A stretch of 64,000 bases of DNA. Origin: Planococcus sp. ISL-109. GTDB taxonomy: Bacteria > Bacillota > Bacilli > Bacillales_A > Planococcaceae. The first letter of the stretch is position 1. Every line of letters begins with the position of its first letter. The stretch spans positions 1 through 64,000 of the forward strand of contig NZ_JAGGPW010000015.1 of assembly GCF_018613655.1 (NCBI RefSeq). Direction: 5' to 3'. Of this stretch, positions 42,616-51,434 are shown piece after piece. The position numbers were made by a program, and so were the translations under genes. Below the pieces are notes generated by a model. The model did no database searches, had not been told where the DNA came from, and saw only the letters and a program-made list of their open reading frames with translations.

Positions 42616-42718
42616 AAAAACCCTCTCCTTTTTCTCTGAAACAAATATTTCTACAATCTATACATATGTTTTTTTAGATGTTTTTTAATACCCTTAAAAC
42701 AATCACCATCAAACAAAA

Positions 42719-42750
42719 CCTTGCTTTTTTCCTTGCTTTTCCTTGCTTTT
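42719..42750 (+). repeat. Short tandem repeat CCTTGCTTTT x3
   Basis: Three copies of CCTTGCTTTT (42719-42728, 42731-42740, 42741-42750) in the space before the VTT-domain gene; two are directly adjacent. No other gene or fold seen in 42616-42798. Confidence 0.6.
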
Positions 42751-42798
42751 TCGCTTATTCTTCCTTATTAGTAAGCAAGATGGAAGGCGGAAAAACCT

Positions 42799-43356
42799 GT
42801 GGATTTAACGGAGTTCGAACAAACGCTCGAAAATTTCATAAACCAGGCAGGACTTTGGGCGCCGCTGCTGTTTATCGTGCTGCACTTGATCAGGCCGTTA
42901 TTGTTCCTGCCGGTCATTGCAGTATGCATAGTAGGTGGATTTCTTTTCGGGTTTGTTCAAGGAGCCATCCTCTCCTTTATTGGGTTGACGCTCATGAGCT
43001 TTGTTTCCTATATGCTGATCAATGAATTTCCACGCTTCCGCACTAAGCTCGCAATTTTAAAAGACAAATTGTTCCCGGACCGCAATCTTACCGTCACTCA
43101 AGTGATGATTTTAAGAATCATGCCGTTTATCCACTTTCACATTTTGTCATTTTATCTGATGGAAATGACCCAAACGCGAAGAGAATATATGTATTATTCC
43201 GCACTTGGATTGATCGCCCCGGCCATGCTCTACACCGCTTTCGGGAGAGCCATTTCACAATTCCCCTGGTACACGACGTTAAGCATGTTTTTATTGCTTG
43301 CTGCTTTGTTCAGTTTTATCGACAAATGGCAAAAACAAAAGGCTAAAACCGAATGA
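42799..43356 (+). CDS. TVP38/TMEM64 (VTT domain) membrane protein
   Basis: About 185 residues with four to five membrane segments. The VTT/SNARE-associated pattern FLPVIAVCIVGGFLFGFVQGAILSFIG (about 36-62) and RIMPFIHFHILSF (about 105-117) is visible. The DedA/VTT superfamily includes lipid-flipping proteins; the role here is unknown. The start is a GTG, with GGAAGGCGGA about 10 bases upstream. Followed by a stem-loop and a hydrolase gene on the same strand. Confidence 0.72.
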   Translation: MDLTEFEQTLENFINQAGLWAPLLFIVLHLIRPLLFLPVIAVCIVGGFLFGFVQGAILSFIGLTLMSFVSYMLINEFPRFRTKLAILKDKLFPDRNLTVTQVMILRIMPFIHFHILSFYLMEMTQTRREYMYYSALGLIAPAMLYTAFGRAISQFPWYTTLSMFLLLAALFSFIDKWQKQKAKTE

Positions 43357-43361
43357 ACTCT

Positions 43362-43395
43362 AACAAGCGCAGACGGAAATCCGTTTGCGCTTGTT
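43362..43395 (+). terminator. Stem-loop after the VTT gene (weak terminator)
   Basis: AACAAGCGCAGACGG / CCGTTTGCGCTTGTT stem, but no long T run on the plus strand; it may allow read-through into the hydrolase gene. Confidence 0.5.
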
Positions 43396-43443
43396 ATGTG
43401 GAGGTATAGTATTCTTATAGATAGAAAAGAGAGGAACAAATTT

Positions 43444-44220
43444 ATGCCCCTATTTAAAGCGAACGATATTGACTTATATTATGAAGACACCGGTCACGGC
43501 AGGCCGCTTATTTTGTTTCATGGCCTGACGAGCAGTTCGGCGATGTTTTACCGCGAAATCAATTTTTTCGGAACAAAGCGCCGCGTCATTGCAATGGATT
43601 CCAGGGGCCATGGCCATTCGGGCAAACAGGAATCTTATACACTAGAAGACCACATCCAAGATGCCATCGCTTTACTGGATCATCTCCAGCTTGAACAGGC
43701 CGATGTACTCGGCATTTCCATGGGAAGTTACATCGCACAAGGACTGGCTGCGAGACGGCCTGAAAGCGTCCGGAAATTATTATTGGTCGCGACCAAATCC
43801 TTCGGCGAACAATCTTCCATGACGGAGTTATTTGACCGATATCCAGAAGAATTCGACGGTTTATCGATCCGCGATAAACTAGCAAATGCAGAGAGCTTTA
43901 TGTACCACCGTTTAACGGCAGTCAAGAAATGGCAGAAAAAGACCGCAGAAAACAGCCTTCAATTGACATTAGAGCAGCAAGGCATCGCATCCCGTGCGTT
44001 AGAGAGCTTTGATTTGCGCCACGAACTTCAAAAAATCCAAGCTGAGACTTTGGTCATCAGCGGGCGCTATGATGAGTTGAACCCATCGGACAGCGGACGG
44101 GAAACCGCACGACTGACTCCCCATGCCAGCTTTTTGGAATTCAAACGTTCAGGCCATGCCCCGAATGTGGAACAGGTGCGCTTGTTCCTCGGAATCGCCG
44201 AAAACTTCTTTGATGAATAA
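43444..44220 (+). CDS. Alpha/beta hydrolase
   Basis: About 258 residues, cytoplasmic. Oxyanion region LILFHGLTSSSAMF (about 22-35), nucleophile Ser near 100 in VLGISMGSY (GxSxG), Asp in ISGRYDELNP and His in SGHAPNVEQ near the C terminus complete the triad. ATG 43444 follows AGAGAGGA; the longer upstream frame lacks a site. Resembles 3-oxoadipate enol-lactonase and general esterases; no pathway context. Its terminator is shared with the convergent dehydrogenase gene. Confidence 0.85.
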   Translation: MPLFKANDIDLYYEDTGHGRPLILFHGLTSSSAMFYREINFFGTKRRVIAMDSRGHGHSGKQESYTLEDHIQDAIALLDHLQLEQADVLGISMGSYIAQGLAARRPESVRKLLLVATKSFGEQSSMTELFDRYPEEFDGLSIRDKLANAESFMYHRLTAVKKWQKKTAENSLQLTLEQQGIASRALESFDLRHELQKIQAETLVISGRYDELNPSDSGRETARLTPHASFLEFKRSGHAPNVEQVRLFLGIAENFFDE

Positions 44221-44257
44221 ACTTAATCGCCCGCTGTTGACTGCGAGCCAATAAAAG

Positions 44258-44291
44258 CAAAAAGCACGGCGCATTTAGCGCCGTGCTTTTA
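44258..44291. terminator. Bidirectional terminator between hydrolase and bdhA
   Basis: Stem AAAAGCACGGCGC / GCGCCGTGCTTTT flanked by A and T runs. Confidence 0.9.
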
Positions 44292-45065
44292 TTGTGCTGT
44301 ATAGCCACCGTCAAGAACCGTTGCTTGCCCAGTAATCCCGCGGGCTTTGTCGCTCGCAAGAAACATTGTATAGTCAGAGATTTCCTGGACCGACAGCAAG
44401 CGTTTTTGTGGAACCAATGGATAGATGACTTCTTCTAGAACACTCTCGAGTGAAACATTGCGCGTCTTCGCCAAATCGGCCATCTGATTGCGCACGAGCG
44501 GCGTGTCGACATAGCCTGGGCACATCGCATTGACGGTGATCCCGTGTTCGGCGCCTTCGAGTGCCGCGACTTTCGTCAAGCCGATTACGCCGTGCTTCGC
44601 GCTATTGTAAGCCGCTTTTCCTGCGAATCCTACGAGCCCATTGATCGAGGCCATATTGATGATGCGGCCGGACCCTTGCTTTTTCATGATCGGGAACGCA
44701 TGCTTTGTCGCGACAAACGGCGCAATGAGCATAATTTTGATGAGCAATTCATATTTTTCTGTCGGGAAATCTTCAATCGGTGAGACATATTGCATCCCTG
44801 CATTATTGATTAAGACATCCAGTGAGCCGAATGTTTCGACCGTTTTGTCGATTGCAGCTTTTATATCGTCTTCGCTCGTCACATCACATTTGATGCCGAT
44901 GCAGTCGAAACCTTGATTTTTCAATTCTTCCGCCGCTTTGTGCACCGCTTCTTCGTTAATATCGGTCAGAACGATTTTTGCGCCTTCTTTTGCGAAGTCG
45001 GCGCTGATTTCATAACCGATGCCGCTCGCGGCACCAGTGATCAATACTACTTTCTTATCTACCAT
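44289..45065 (-). CDS. bdhA: 3-hydroxybutyrate dehydrogenase (SDR)
   Basis: About 258 residues. SDR motifs TGAASGIG (about 10-17), Asp after beta-2 (VLTDIN, NAD type), NNAGMQYVSPIEDFP with the 3HB-dehydrogenase-typical Gln, catalytic Tyr/Lys in AAYNSAKHG (about 151-159), and HGITVNAMCPGYVDTPLV. Oxidises D-3-hydroxybutyrate to acetoacetate. ATG 45065 after GGAGGG. It follows a GntP-family permease gene by 23 bp, so uptake and first oxidation of the ketone body are likely joined. Confidence 0.88.
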   Translation of the reverse strand: MVDKKVVLITGAASGIGYEISADFAKEGAKIVLTDINEEAVHKAAEELKNQGFDCIGIKCDVTSEDDIKAAIDKTVETFGSLDVLINNAGMQYVSPIEDFPTEKYELLIKIMLIAPFVATKHAFPIMKKQGSGRIINMASINGLVGFAGKAAYNSAKHGVIGLTKVAALEGAEHGITVNAMCPGYVDTPLVRNQMADLAKTRNVSLESVLEEVIYPLVPQKRLLSVQEISDYTMFLASDKARGITGQATVLDGGYTAQ

Positions 45066-45088
45066 AATGAGTCCCTCCAATTAAAATT

Positions 45089-46408
45089 TTAAAGTCCAAG
45101 TCCTAATGTGAACAGGATGATTGCAATCGTCAATCCGATGAGCGGCACGATGACCGTCACGGCACCCATTGCACCATAAGCTGCTCTATGGGTCTCACCA
45201 CAAATCCCTTGAATCGTCGTTACAACATAACCGTTATGCGGCAAGGAATCGAGCGCACCGGAAGAAATGGCGATTGTCCGGTGAAGTGCTTCTGTGTTGA
45301 CGCCCATATCGATATAATGCGGCGCGATCAACGGCAAAGCGATAACTTGTCCACCGGATGCAGAACCTGTCAAACCTGCGATGACACTGACCGCCACAGC
45401 TCCACCGATCAGCGGGCTTCCTGGGATGTTCGTCATAGCATCAACTGCCACTTGGAACGCCGGCACTGCTTTTGCGACGCCGCCAAACCCAACAACTGCG
45501 GCCGTGTTGCCGATAGCAATCAAAGCCCCGATTGTTCCGTCTGTTAATGCTTTTCCAAGATTGATGAAATACTTCATGTTCAATAGATACGTTGTGATAA
45601 CCCCGCCGAGCAATGCCAAAATCAAAGCAGAAGTTCCAAGAGAATCATGGAAAATGAATGAAACAGCCAATACAACAAGCAATGGAATCAAGCCAGTAAT
45701 CGGATGCGGCAAATCGCGATCTGTCATTTGAGGATCAGTTGCACGAGATTCAAACTGCTCTCCTTTATTCACTGCTTTATCGATCATGCGCTTCAACCAC
45801 CAGTAGCCGAAGAATGCCATGAATACAGCTACAATGATACTGACTTCCCAGCCGGCATATGGGCTAGTGCCTAAATATTCAATCGGAATCCAGTTTTGAA
45901 TTTCCGGTGATCCGGCAGAAGTCATCGTAAATGTTACAGATCCTAAAGCAAGAGCAGCCGGGATAAAGCGGCGTGGCAGGTTCGCTTGTTTGAACAAGCT
46001 AAGCGCCATCGGGTAAACCGAGAAAGCAACAACAAACAAGCTAACTCCACCGTAAGTCAATACCGCACAGGCAATGACAATGGCCAATACCGCTCTTGAC
46101 AAACCGAATTTTCCTACTAGCCATTTGGAAACGCTGTCTGCAGCCCCTGTATCTTCCATAACTTTACCGAAGATGGCACCCAGCAAGAACATCGGGAACC
46201 ATGAGGTAATAAATCCGGAGAAGCCGCCCATATAGTTTGTGAGCAGATTCACTTCCCCTTCACCTACCATTTGCGGAAACAACGGCAAGCCACTGAGAAC
46301 CGCGACGAACAAAGCTGATAGTGGACCTGCAATCAGCAAGTTCACGCCTCTCATAGTTAAAACAATAAGTAAAATAAGTCCTCCAACCATTCCAATCATA
46401 CTTAACAT
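45089..46408 (-). CDS. GntP-family permease, probable 3-hydroxybutyrate importer
   Basis: About 439 residues, some 12 membrane segments. Family motifs GGFSGFITSWFPMFLLGAIFGKVMEDTGAA (about 61-90), TSAGSPEIQNWIP near 164 and SGALDSLPHNGY (about 375-386). The family carries gluconate and other hydroxy or keto acids with protons. Pairing with bdhA suggests D-3-hydroxybutyrate. ATG after GGGGGAA. A divergent LysR-type regulator is next to it. Substrate inferred from context only. Confidence 0.85.
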   Translation of the reverse strand: MLSMIGMVGGLILLIVLTMRGVNLLIAGPLSALFVAVLSGLPLFPQMVGEGEVNLLTNYMGGFSGFITSWFPMFLLGAIFGKVMEDTGAADSVSKWLVGKFGLSRAVLAIVIACAVLTYGGVSLFVVAFSVYPMALSLFKQANLPRRFIPAALALGSVTFTMTSAGSPEIQNWIPIEYLGTSPYAGWEVSIIVAVFMAFFGYWWLKRMIDKAVNKGEQFESRATDPQMTDRDLPHPITGLIPLLVVLAVSFIFHDSLGTSALILALLGGVITTYLLNMKYFINLGKALTDGTIGALIAIGNTAAVVGFGGVAKAVPAFQVAVDAMTNIPGSPLIGGAVAVSVIAGLTGSASGGQVIALPLIAPHYIDMGVNTEALHRTIAISSGALDSLPHNGYVVTTIQGICGETHRAAYGAMGAVTVIVPLIGLTIAIILFTLGLGL

Positions 46409-46495
46409 GGTAATTCCCCCTTTTTGAATGTGTTACGGTTTTTTGAACAATTTGGAACCGCTTACTTTTCTCCCTGAAAAGAATTGTTGAATTAT

Positions 46496-46507
46496 CTAAA
46501 TATTTAG
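46496..46507. promoter_or_regulatory. Palindrome CTAAATATTTAG in the permease/LysR intergenic region
   Basis: Perfect 12-bp palindrome in the 199-bp space between the divergent permease and LysR genes. A second inverted element, TTTAC-N4-GTAAA, lies near 46538-46553. Either could be the LysR target. Confidence 0.4.
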
Positions 46508-46607
46508 TCCGAAAACCTTTTTTTACTATACAACGTAGTTTACGATAGGTAAAATGAATAATAATAATAGCTTTCATAGATATTCGTTATAGATAAGGAG
46601 ATTAAAT

Positions 46608-47489
46608 ATGGATATTCGACAACTCAGTTATTTTATAGAAGTTGCCAAACATAAAAGTTTCACAAAAGCAGCACAGGCTCTTCATGTCACACAGCCAACA
46701 CTAAGCAAGATGGTCAAAAACCTGGAACAAGAAATGGACGTATCGCTGTTCGATCGTTCCTCGAGAAAAGTGCGTTTAACCGATGCCGGGGAGGTCGTAT
46801 TTGTCCAAGCTCAAAAAATCGTCAACAGTTTAGACGATTTGTCTTCTTCTTTGTATGATGTCATGAGCTTGAATAAAGGCAAAATCACAATCGGCCTTCC
46901 TCCTGTCATCAGCACCTTGTTTTTCCCGACGATCATTGCCGCATTCCAATCCCGCTATCCCGATGTGACCGTCATTCTTGTCGAAGACGGTGCCAAGAAA
47001 GTGGAAAAAAAGTTACTCGAAGGCGAAGTCGACCTCGGCTTTGTCATGTTGCCGGTAGATGCAGAACGCTTTGATGTCCTGCCGTTTGTCGACCAGGAAA
47101 TCAAACTGCTCGTCCACGAAGACCATCCGCTTGCCGATCAACCCTTGCGCAACTTGATCGATTTCCGCAACGATCCCTTTCTGCTCCTCAGCAAGGAGTT
47201 CACGTTAAACAGCCGGACGATTGAATTTTGCCGAAGCGAAGGCTTCGAACCGAAAGTCGCTTATGAAAGCTCGCAATGGGATTTCATCGTCGGCATGGTC
47301 GAAAAAAACCTGGGCGTCACCTTGATGCCGAAACTGATTTGCGACCGTGTTCAAGACGGGCCGTTCCGGACAATTTCTTTGACCCAAACATTCCCGTGGC
47401 GCCTAGGCATCATCATGGCGAAAAATCGCTACGTGCCCTACGTTTCCCGCGAGTTCATTTCACTCGTCAACCAATTGCCGAAAGTCTGA
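46608..47489 (+). CDS. LysR-type transcriptional regulator
   Basis: About 293 residues. N-terminal winged helix (MDIRQLSYFIEVAKHKSFTKAAQALHVTQPTLSKMVKNLE, 1-40) and a periplasmic-binding-type effector domain. Divergent from the GntP permease / bdhA operon, the usual arrangement for a LysR activator of a catabolic pair; its ligand may be 3-hydroxybutyrate or acetoacetate. ATG after AAGGAG. Ends in a bidirectional terminator. Confidence 0.9.
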   Translation: MDIRQLSYFIEVAKHKSFTKAAQALHVTQPTLSKMVKNLEQEMDVSLFDRSSRKVRLTDAGEVVFVQAQKIVNSLDDLSSSLYDVMSLNKGKITIGLPPVISTLFFPTIIAAFQSRYPDVTVILVEDGAKKVEKKLLEGEVDLGFVMLPVDAERFDVLPFVDQEIKLLVHEDHPLADQPLRNLIDFRNDPFLLLSKEFTLNSRTIEFCRSEGFEPKVAYESSQWDFIVGMVEKNLGVTLMPKLICDRVQDGPFRTISLTQTFPWRLGIIMAKNRYVPYVSREFISLVNQLPKV

Positions 47490-47497
47490 TCCCACTA

Positions 47498-47537
47498 AAA
47501 AAGAGAAGCTGCCCGACTTGGGCAGCTTCTCTTTTTG
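47498..47537. terminator. Bidirectional terminator between LysR gene and sodium channel gene
   Basis: Stem AAAAAGAGAAGCTGCCC / GGGCAGCTTCTCTTTTT, with A and T runs on both sides. Confidence 0.92.
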
Positions 47538-47541
47538 TTAT

Positions 47542-48345
47542 TTACTTCCGGTCGACGAGCGTTTGGATCATGCTTTTCAGTTCACCAACTTCTTTTCTCA
47601 AGTCATCGATTTCAGATGTATCTTCTTTGATTCCTTCCAGCTCGGCTGTTTCTTTATCGATTTCATCCGAAATTTTCTGGGCGTTGTTGACGATTTCCCC
47701 GACGATCAAGTTGATCATCAAGAACGTCGAAACGATGATGAATGAAATAAAGTAAAGCCAAGACCAGGGCTCCTCTGCAAATACGGGACGGAAAATACCG
47801 CTTGCCCAAGACTCCAACGTGAAAATCTGAAACAAGGTAATAAGTGATAATCCAAGATCCCCAAAGAATTCAGGCTCAATATCCGCATAAAAGAACGTGC
47901 CGATTACTGCGTACACGTAAAAAATGATCGACATCAGCAAAATGACACTCGTGATGGTCGGAATCGCCATGAACAGGGCCGTCACGACACGGCGCAGGGA
48001 CGGAATGGTCGATACGGTCCGGAGCACTCGCAGCACACGGAAAATCCGCAGCACGCTGATGTACGGCGAGTTATACAGAATAAGGCTCCCCATGACAATG
48101 ATAAAGTCGAAATTATTCCAGCCATTTTTAAAAAATTCCGTCCGGTATGCGAACAACTTGGCAAGAATCTCCAAGACGAAGAAAGCCAGAATGATGATAT
48201 CCAAAACGAGCAGCCAGGATCCGTAATTTTGTGCAATTTCCGGATAGGTTTCCAGTCCGACGAGAAGCGCGTTAAAAACAATTAAAATGGTGATAAATGT
48301 ATTGAACCGTGCACTTTCCACGATTCGTTTCAGTGATTCTTTCAT
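47542..48345 (-). CDS. Voltage-gated sodium channel (NaChBac family)
   Basis: About 267 residues, six membrane segments and a pore loop, one channel repeat (works as a tetramer). S4 carries Arg100, Arg103, Arg106 and Arg109 at every third position. The pore reads TLESWAS (176-182), the same selectivity filter as Bacillus NaChBac (from memory), so it should pass sodium. A C-terminal coiled coil (about 235-265) follows an acidic neck, as in other BacNav channels. The start has AAGGAG 13 bases upstream, a loose spacing. Single gene, linked to sodium-based motility or pH homeostasis in relatives. Confidence 0.92.
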   Translation of the reverse strand: MKESLKRIVESARFNTFITILIVFNALLVGLETYPEIAQNYGSWLLVLDIIILAFFVLEILAKLFAYRTEFFKNGWNNFDFIIVMGSLILYNSPYISVLRIFRVLRVLRTVSTIPSLRRVVTALFMAIPTITSVILLMSIIFYVYAVIGTFFYADIEPEFFGDLGLSLITLFQIFTLESWASGIFRPVFAEEPWSWLYFISFIIVSTFLMINLIVGEIVNNAQKISDEIDKETAELEGIKEDTSEIDDLRKEVGELKSMIQTLVDRK

Positions 48346-48501
48346 AGGCCGACAGACGACTCCTTAATTGATCTTATGTAATATGCTTTTCCGTTCAAAA
48401 GTTTCGTTTAATTATAGCACGGCTATTAAAAGGAAACGCACATCAGCTGATCGATTCGCCTCGTTTTGTTTCAAAAATGTGACGGACCATCGGAATCATT
48501 T

Positions 48502-49665
48502 TTATCGTCCTGCAAAAGCTGATTTGTAAATACTGTATATATCGTCGCGCGCAAGCGGCATCGGACTTCTTGCCAAGATGCGCTTTTGTTCGGCTCCGGC
48601 GTCCGCTAAACGCTCGAGCGCTGACTCCGGGATGCCGAAGCCTTGCAATGTCGTTTCGATGCCCACATCTTTTACGAGCCGGTGAAGCTCATCGATACAG
48701 CGGGTGGACGCACTGCCGGCTGATAAGTCTTCTGTCGAAAAACCGAGTGCTTCGTAGATATCTTTCATCCGTTCTTCGCAGCTCGGCCGGATATAATCCA
48801 TAACATACGGCAGCAGAACGGCGTTCGATTCCCCGTGGGAGATATGGAACTGCCCGCCAAGCGGGTACGCAAGTGCGTGGACGCCGGCGACCCCCGCATT
48901 GAAGAAAGCAATCCCGGCAATAAAACTGCCATAACTCATCGCAGAGCGCGCATCACGATCATTGCCGTCTTGGACCGCTGTCCGGATGGAACCGCTGATC
49001 AAACGGATTGCCTGAAGCGCCATTGCGTCCGTTACGGGATTTGCGTTGACGGAAATATAGGCTTCGACTGCATGGGTCAATGCATCGATACCGGTCGCTG
49101 CCGTTATTTTCGGTGGCAGGGATAAAGTCAATGCCGGATCCACTATCGCCACGTCCGCCAGCAGCCAATCATGGGCAATGACATCTTTCGTCGTTTCCAA
49201 AGACAGCACTGAAATATTGGTCACTTCAGAACCGGTGCCTGAAGTCGTCGGAATCAAAATTTTCGGCAGCCCCTTTTCCTCGATGGCGCGTGTGCCCGAT
49301 AAATTCAAGTAATCGGCGACAGTTCCAGCGTTTGCGGCCAACACTGCGGCGAGCTTCGCCAAATCCAGCGCACTGCCGCCTCCGAGACCGATGACCAAAT
49401 CGAACGAGCCGTTCTTGGCGAACGCTACCAGCTTCTCACCCACGGCCAGTGGCGGTTCCGGCACAACCTCCGTATACAGGCTGATTTTGCAGCCTGCCCT
49501 TTCAAGCGGGCCTGTTACTTGATCAGCCAAACCCAGCTCTACCAAAAACGGATCGGTCACCAGCAGAATGTGTTTTCCATCAAAACGCGCGACTTCTGCA
49601 GTCAATTGTCCCAGCGCCCCCCATCCGGTATAGCTAAGAGGCACAAACGTCACTTTTTCAGCCAT
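48502..49665 (-). CDS. Iron-containing alcohol dehydrogenase
   Basis: About 387 residues, group III ADH. NAD-binding GLGGGSALDLAK (about 93-104), PTTSGTGSEVTN (about 138-149), and metal ligands in DALTHAVEAYIS, GVAGVHALAYPLGGQFHISHGESNA. ATG 49665 lies 8 bases after AAGGAG; the GTG at 49674 is too close to the site. Substrate not predictable from sequence. It precedes the sodium channel gene but with a 156-bp gap. Confidence 0.88.
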   Translation of the reverse strand: MAEKVTFVPLSYTGWGALGQLTAEVARFDGKHILLVTDPFLVELGLADQVTGPLERAGCKISLYTEVVPEPPLAVGEKLVAFAKNGSFDLVIGLGGGSALDLAKLAAVLAANAGTVADYLNLSGTRAIEEKGLPKILIPTTSGTGSEVTNISVLSLETTKDVIAHDWLLADVAIVDPALTLSLPPKITAATGIDALTHAVEAYISVNANPVTDAMALQAIRLISGSIRTAVQDGNDRDARSAMSYGSFIAGIAFFNAGVAGVHALAYPLGGQFHISHGESNAVLLPYVMDYIRPSCEERMKDIYEALGFSTEDLSAGSASTRCIDELHRLVKDVGIETTLQGFGIPESALERLADAGAEQKRILARSPMPLARDDIYSIYKSAFAGR

Positions 49666-49745
49666 TTTCTCCACTCCTTTTTATGAATTGCTTTTATTAT
49701 CGCAAAGTTAGTTCCAAAAACGAACTGAAAACAGAAAATTCAAAC

Positions 49746-49776
49746 AAAAAAAGACGCCTCCTGCGAAGGAGACGCC
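49746..49776 (-). terminator. Terminator of the DUF4397-sortase operon
   Basis: Minus-strand stem GGCGTCTCCTTC / AGGAGGCGTCTT with T run, just past the sortase stop. Confidence 0.88.
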
Positions 49777-49780
49777 AATT

Positions 49781-50428
49781 CTATTCTTCTGATAGCGTTG
49801 CATAAACAAGCAAACGCTCTTCTCTCGTTCCCCGGTCAAAATCATACGTTCCAGAACACGTAATCAATACAAGCTCCGGTGACGACTGATAGCCGAAGAC
49901 CGATTCTATATCCGCCAAATCAAGCGGGACCGATTCCATGGCACGAACGGTAAAACGCAAATCGCCCTCGTCACCCGCCATCAGAATCTCATCGCCTGGT
50001 TCGAGTTCCGTCAAATCCCAAAATACAGCAGGCCCGTCCAAATCATCAACGTGCCCGGCAATGACCGCCCGGCCTCTTTGACCAGGGAGGTAGCCTTCAG
50101 AAAACCAGCTAAGCTCATCGCCATTGTCCGGTACTGCCATTTCCCCCGTTTCGGTCATACCGAGATGCAAGACCTCAGCTTCCACACCAATCGATGGAAT
50201 CGACAGCGTGTGCGGCGAGATGCCCGGGCGCTTCAAGTCATCGAACGGATTCGTGGTCTGCTTGGGCTTGGACTGGACGGAAGGTGTGGTCTGCTCGGAC
50301 TGGGCAGCGGGTTTTTCCGACCACGCCGGCTGCGCTTTGACCTCGAAGCCAACTTCTGCACTGCGGACGCTCACTTCATCTTCAACTGTATTGGAGCATC
50401 CAGCAAGCACGAACACTGCAAGTAACAT
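49781..50428 (-). CDS. Sortase, class F-like, lipoprotein-anchored
   Basis: About 215 residues. An N-terminal hydrophobic stretch ends in LAGC (Cys11), suggesting a lipid anchor instead of the usual transmembrane helix. A Pro/Gln-rich linker (about 33-62) leads to the sortase barrel with His126 (AGHVDD), Cys191 (LITCSGTY) and Arg202/Arg205 (TREERLL). It starts 7 bp after the stop of the DUF4397 protein gene, with no clear ribosome site, so translation is probably coupled. That neighbour ends in an MPTTG sorting signal and is the obvious substrate. Confidence 0.87.
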   Translation of the reverse strand: MLLAVFVLAGCSNTVEDEVSVRSAEVGFEVKAQPAWSEKPAAQSEQTTPSVQSKPKQTTNPFDDLKRPGISPHTLSIPSIGVEAEVLHLGMTETGEMAVPDNGDELSWFSEGYLPGQRGRAVIAGHVDDLDGPAVFWDLTELEPGDEILMAGDEGDLRFTVRAMESVPLDLADIESVFGYQSSPELVLITCSGTYDFDRGTREERLLVYATLSEE

Positions 50429-50435
50429 TACTATT

Positions 50436-51242
50436 CTATTCTTGAAAACGTTTTCTCCACACTAGCCCGCTTGCTGCAACTAAGAACAATGCGCCACCGA
50501 TCAACAACCAAATCGATTGTGACTGTTGTGGTGTTCCTAGACCAGTTGTCGGCATGCCATCCGGTGAACCGGCAGCTTCATAGTCAACTAGCGCAATTAC
50601 TTCAAGCGAATCGACTGTGTTGACTGCAAAGACTGAGTAGACAGTATCTGCAGCAAGTTCTGTGCCTTCAAGCGGCAAGACTTGTGTGCCATCCGGCAAG
50701 CGGATTTCCAAATCATAGCTGTCTGGAGCAACTTCTGCATAATCCGTTACTGCTTTAAACTCAGCTCCGCTGAACAAAGCATCTCCACCGATGATGCCAA
50801 CATCAACTGCTGGAGCATCCGGAGACAAATGACCGACGCGGATTTTCGCTTGGCCTTCTGTTACTTCCATGGAATCTTCAGCGACAACAAACTCAATGGA
50901 CTCCAATAGGTTCGCAGCTGCTACTGTGTAAGCTTTTCCAGCTTCCACTTCCAAATCAGCCTGCAAGACGCCTTCACCTGCTGCATATTCAGTGCCTGCA
51001 GCAAATACTTCTACATCATGTGTACCAGCCGGGACATCCAAATATCCAGAATCCGTTTTGAATGGTACTTCTTCGAGCGTTAAATCGCCATTGACATAAA
51101 CGTCTACTGCAGGAGCATCAGGTGAAGCGTGTAGAACTCTTACTTTCGCACCGTCACCGTGTTCATCTGCCATGACTTGAGAAGCGAGGAGGGAAAACAG
51201 CACCAGCATTGCGACAGAGAGGGATACAGCAATCTTCTTCAT
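50436..51242 (-). CDS. Cell-wall-anchored DUF4397 protein with MPTTG sorting signal
   Basis: About 268 residues. Sec signal peptide (1-25, ending VMA-D), two DUF4397 repeats that begin VRVLHASPDAPAVDVYVNG (34-52) and IRVGHLSPDAPAVDVGI (134-150), then MPTTG (230-234), a hydrophobic helix (244-260) and the basic tail WRKRFQE. This is a complete cell wall sorting signal. The adjacent sortase gene is on the same transcript. Function of DUF4397 is unknown; surface or matrix role is likely. ATG after GAAGG. Confidence 0.88.
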   Translation of the reverse strand: MKKIAVSLSVAMLVLFSLLASQVMADEHGDGAKVRVLHASPDAPAVDVYVNGDLTLEEVPFKTDSGYLDVPAGTHDVEVFAAGTEYAAGEGVLQADLEVEAGKAYTVAAANLLESIEFVVAEDSMEVTEGQAKIRVGHLSPDAPAVDVGIIGGDALFSGAEFKAVTDYAEVAPDSYDLEIRLPDGTQVLPLEGTELAADTVYSVFAVNTVDSLEVIALVDYEAAGSPDGMPTTGLGTPQQSQSIWLLIGGALFLVAASGLVWRKRFQE

Positions 51243-51390
51243 GTGGCCAACCTTCTTTCGTATAGTTTTTTGTATAACTTTTGTACACCTTATTTATACA
51301 CTGATATAAAATAAATATCAATAGATAATAGAATATTCTGATAAATTTGAGCTATATGACATAAAAAGCGATACAAACTTTCATTAAAAG

Positions 51391-51425
51391 GAAAAAACTG
51401 CCAGAAGAATACCTTCTAAGCAGCT
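51391..51425 (-). terminator. Terminator of the RNase H-like gene
   Basis: Minus-strand hairpin CTGC TT AGAAG / CTTCT GG CAG followed by TTTTTT. The remaining 51243-51390 holds no gene that I can support. Confidence 0.8.
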
Positions 51426-51434
51426 TTCATCTCG

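Noticed and set aside
50443-50456. TGAAAACGTTTTCT, a 13/14 match to the CcpA cre consensus
   Set aside because: It lies inside the last codons of the DUF4397 gene and encodes the basic tail of the sorting signal (RKRFQ), so the match is most likely a by-product of coding sequence. No promoter is near.
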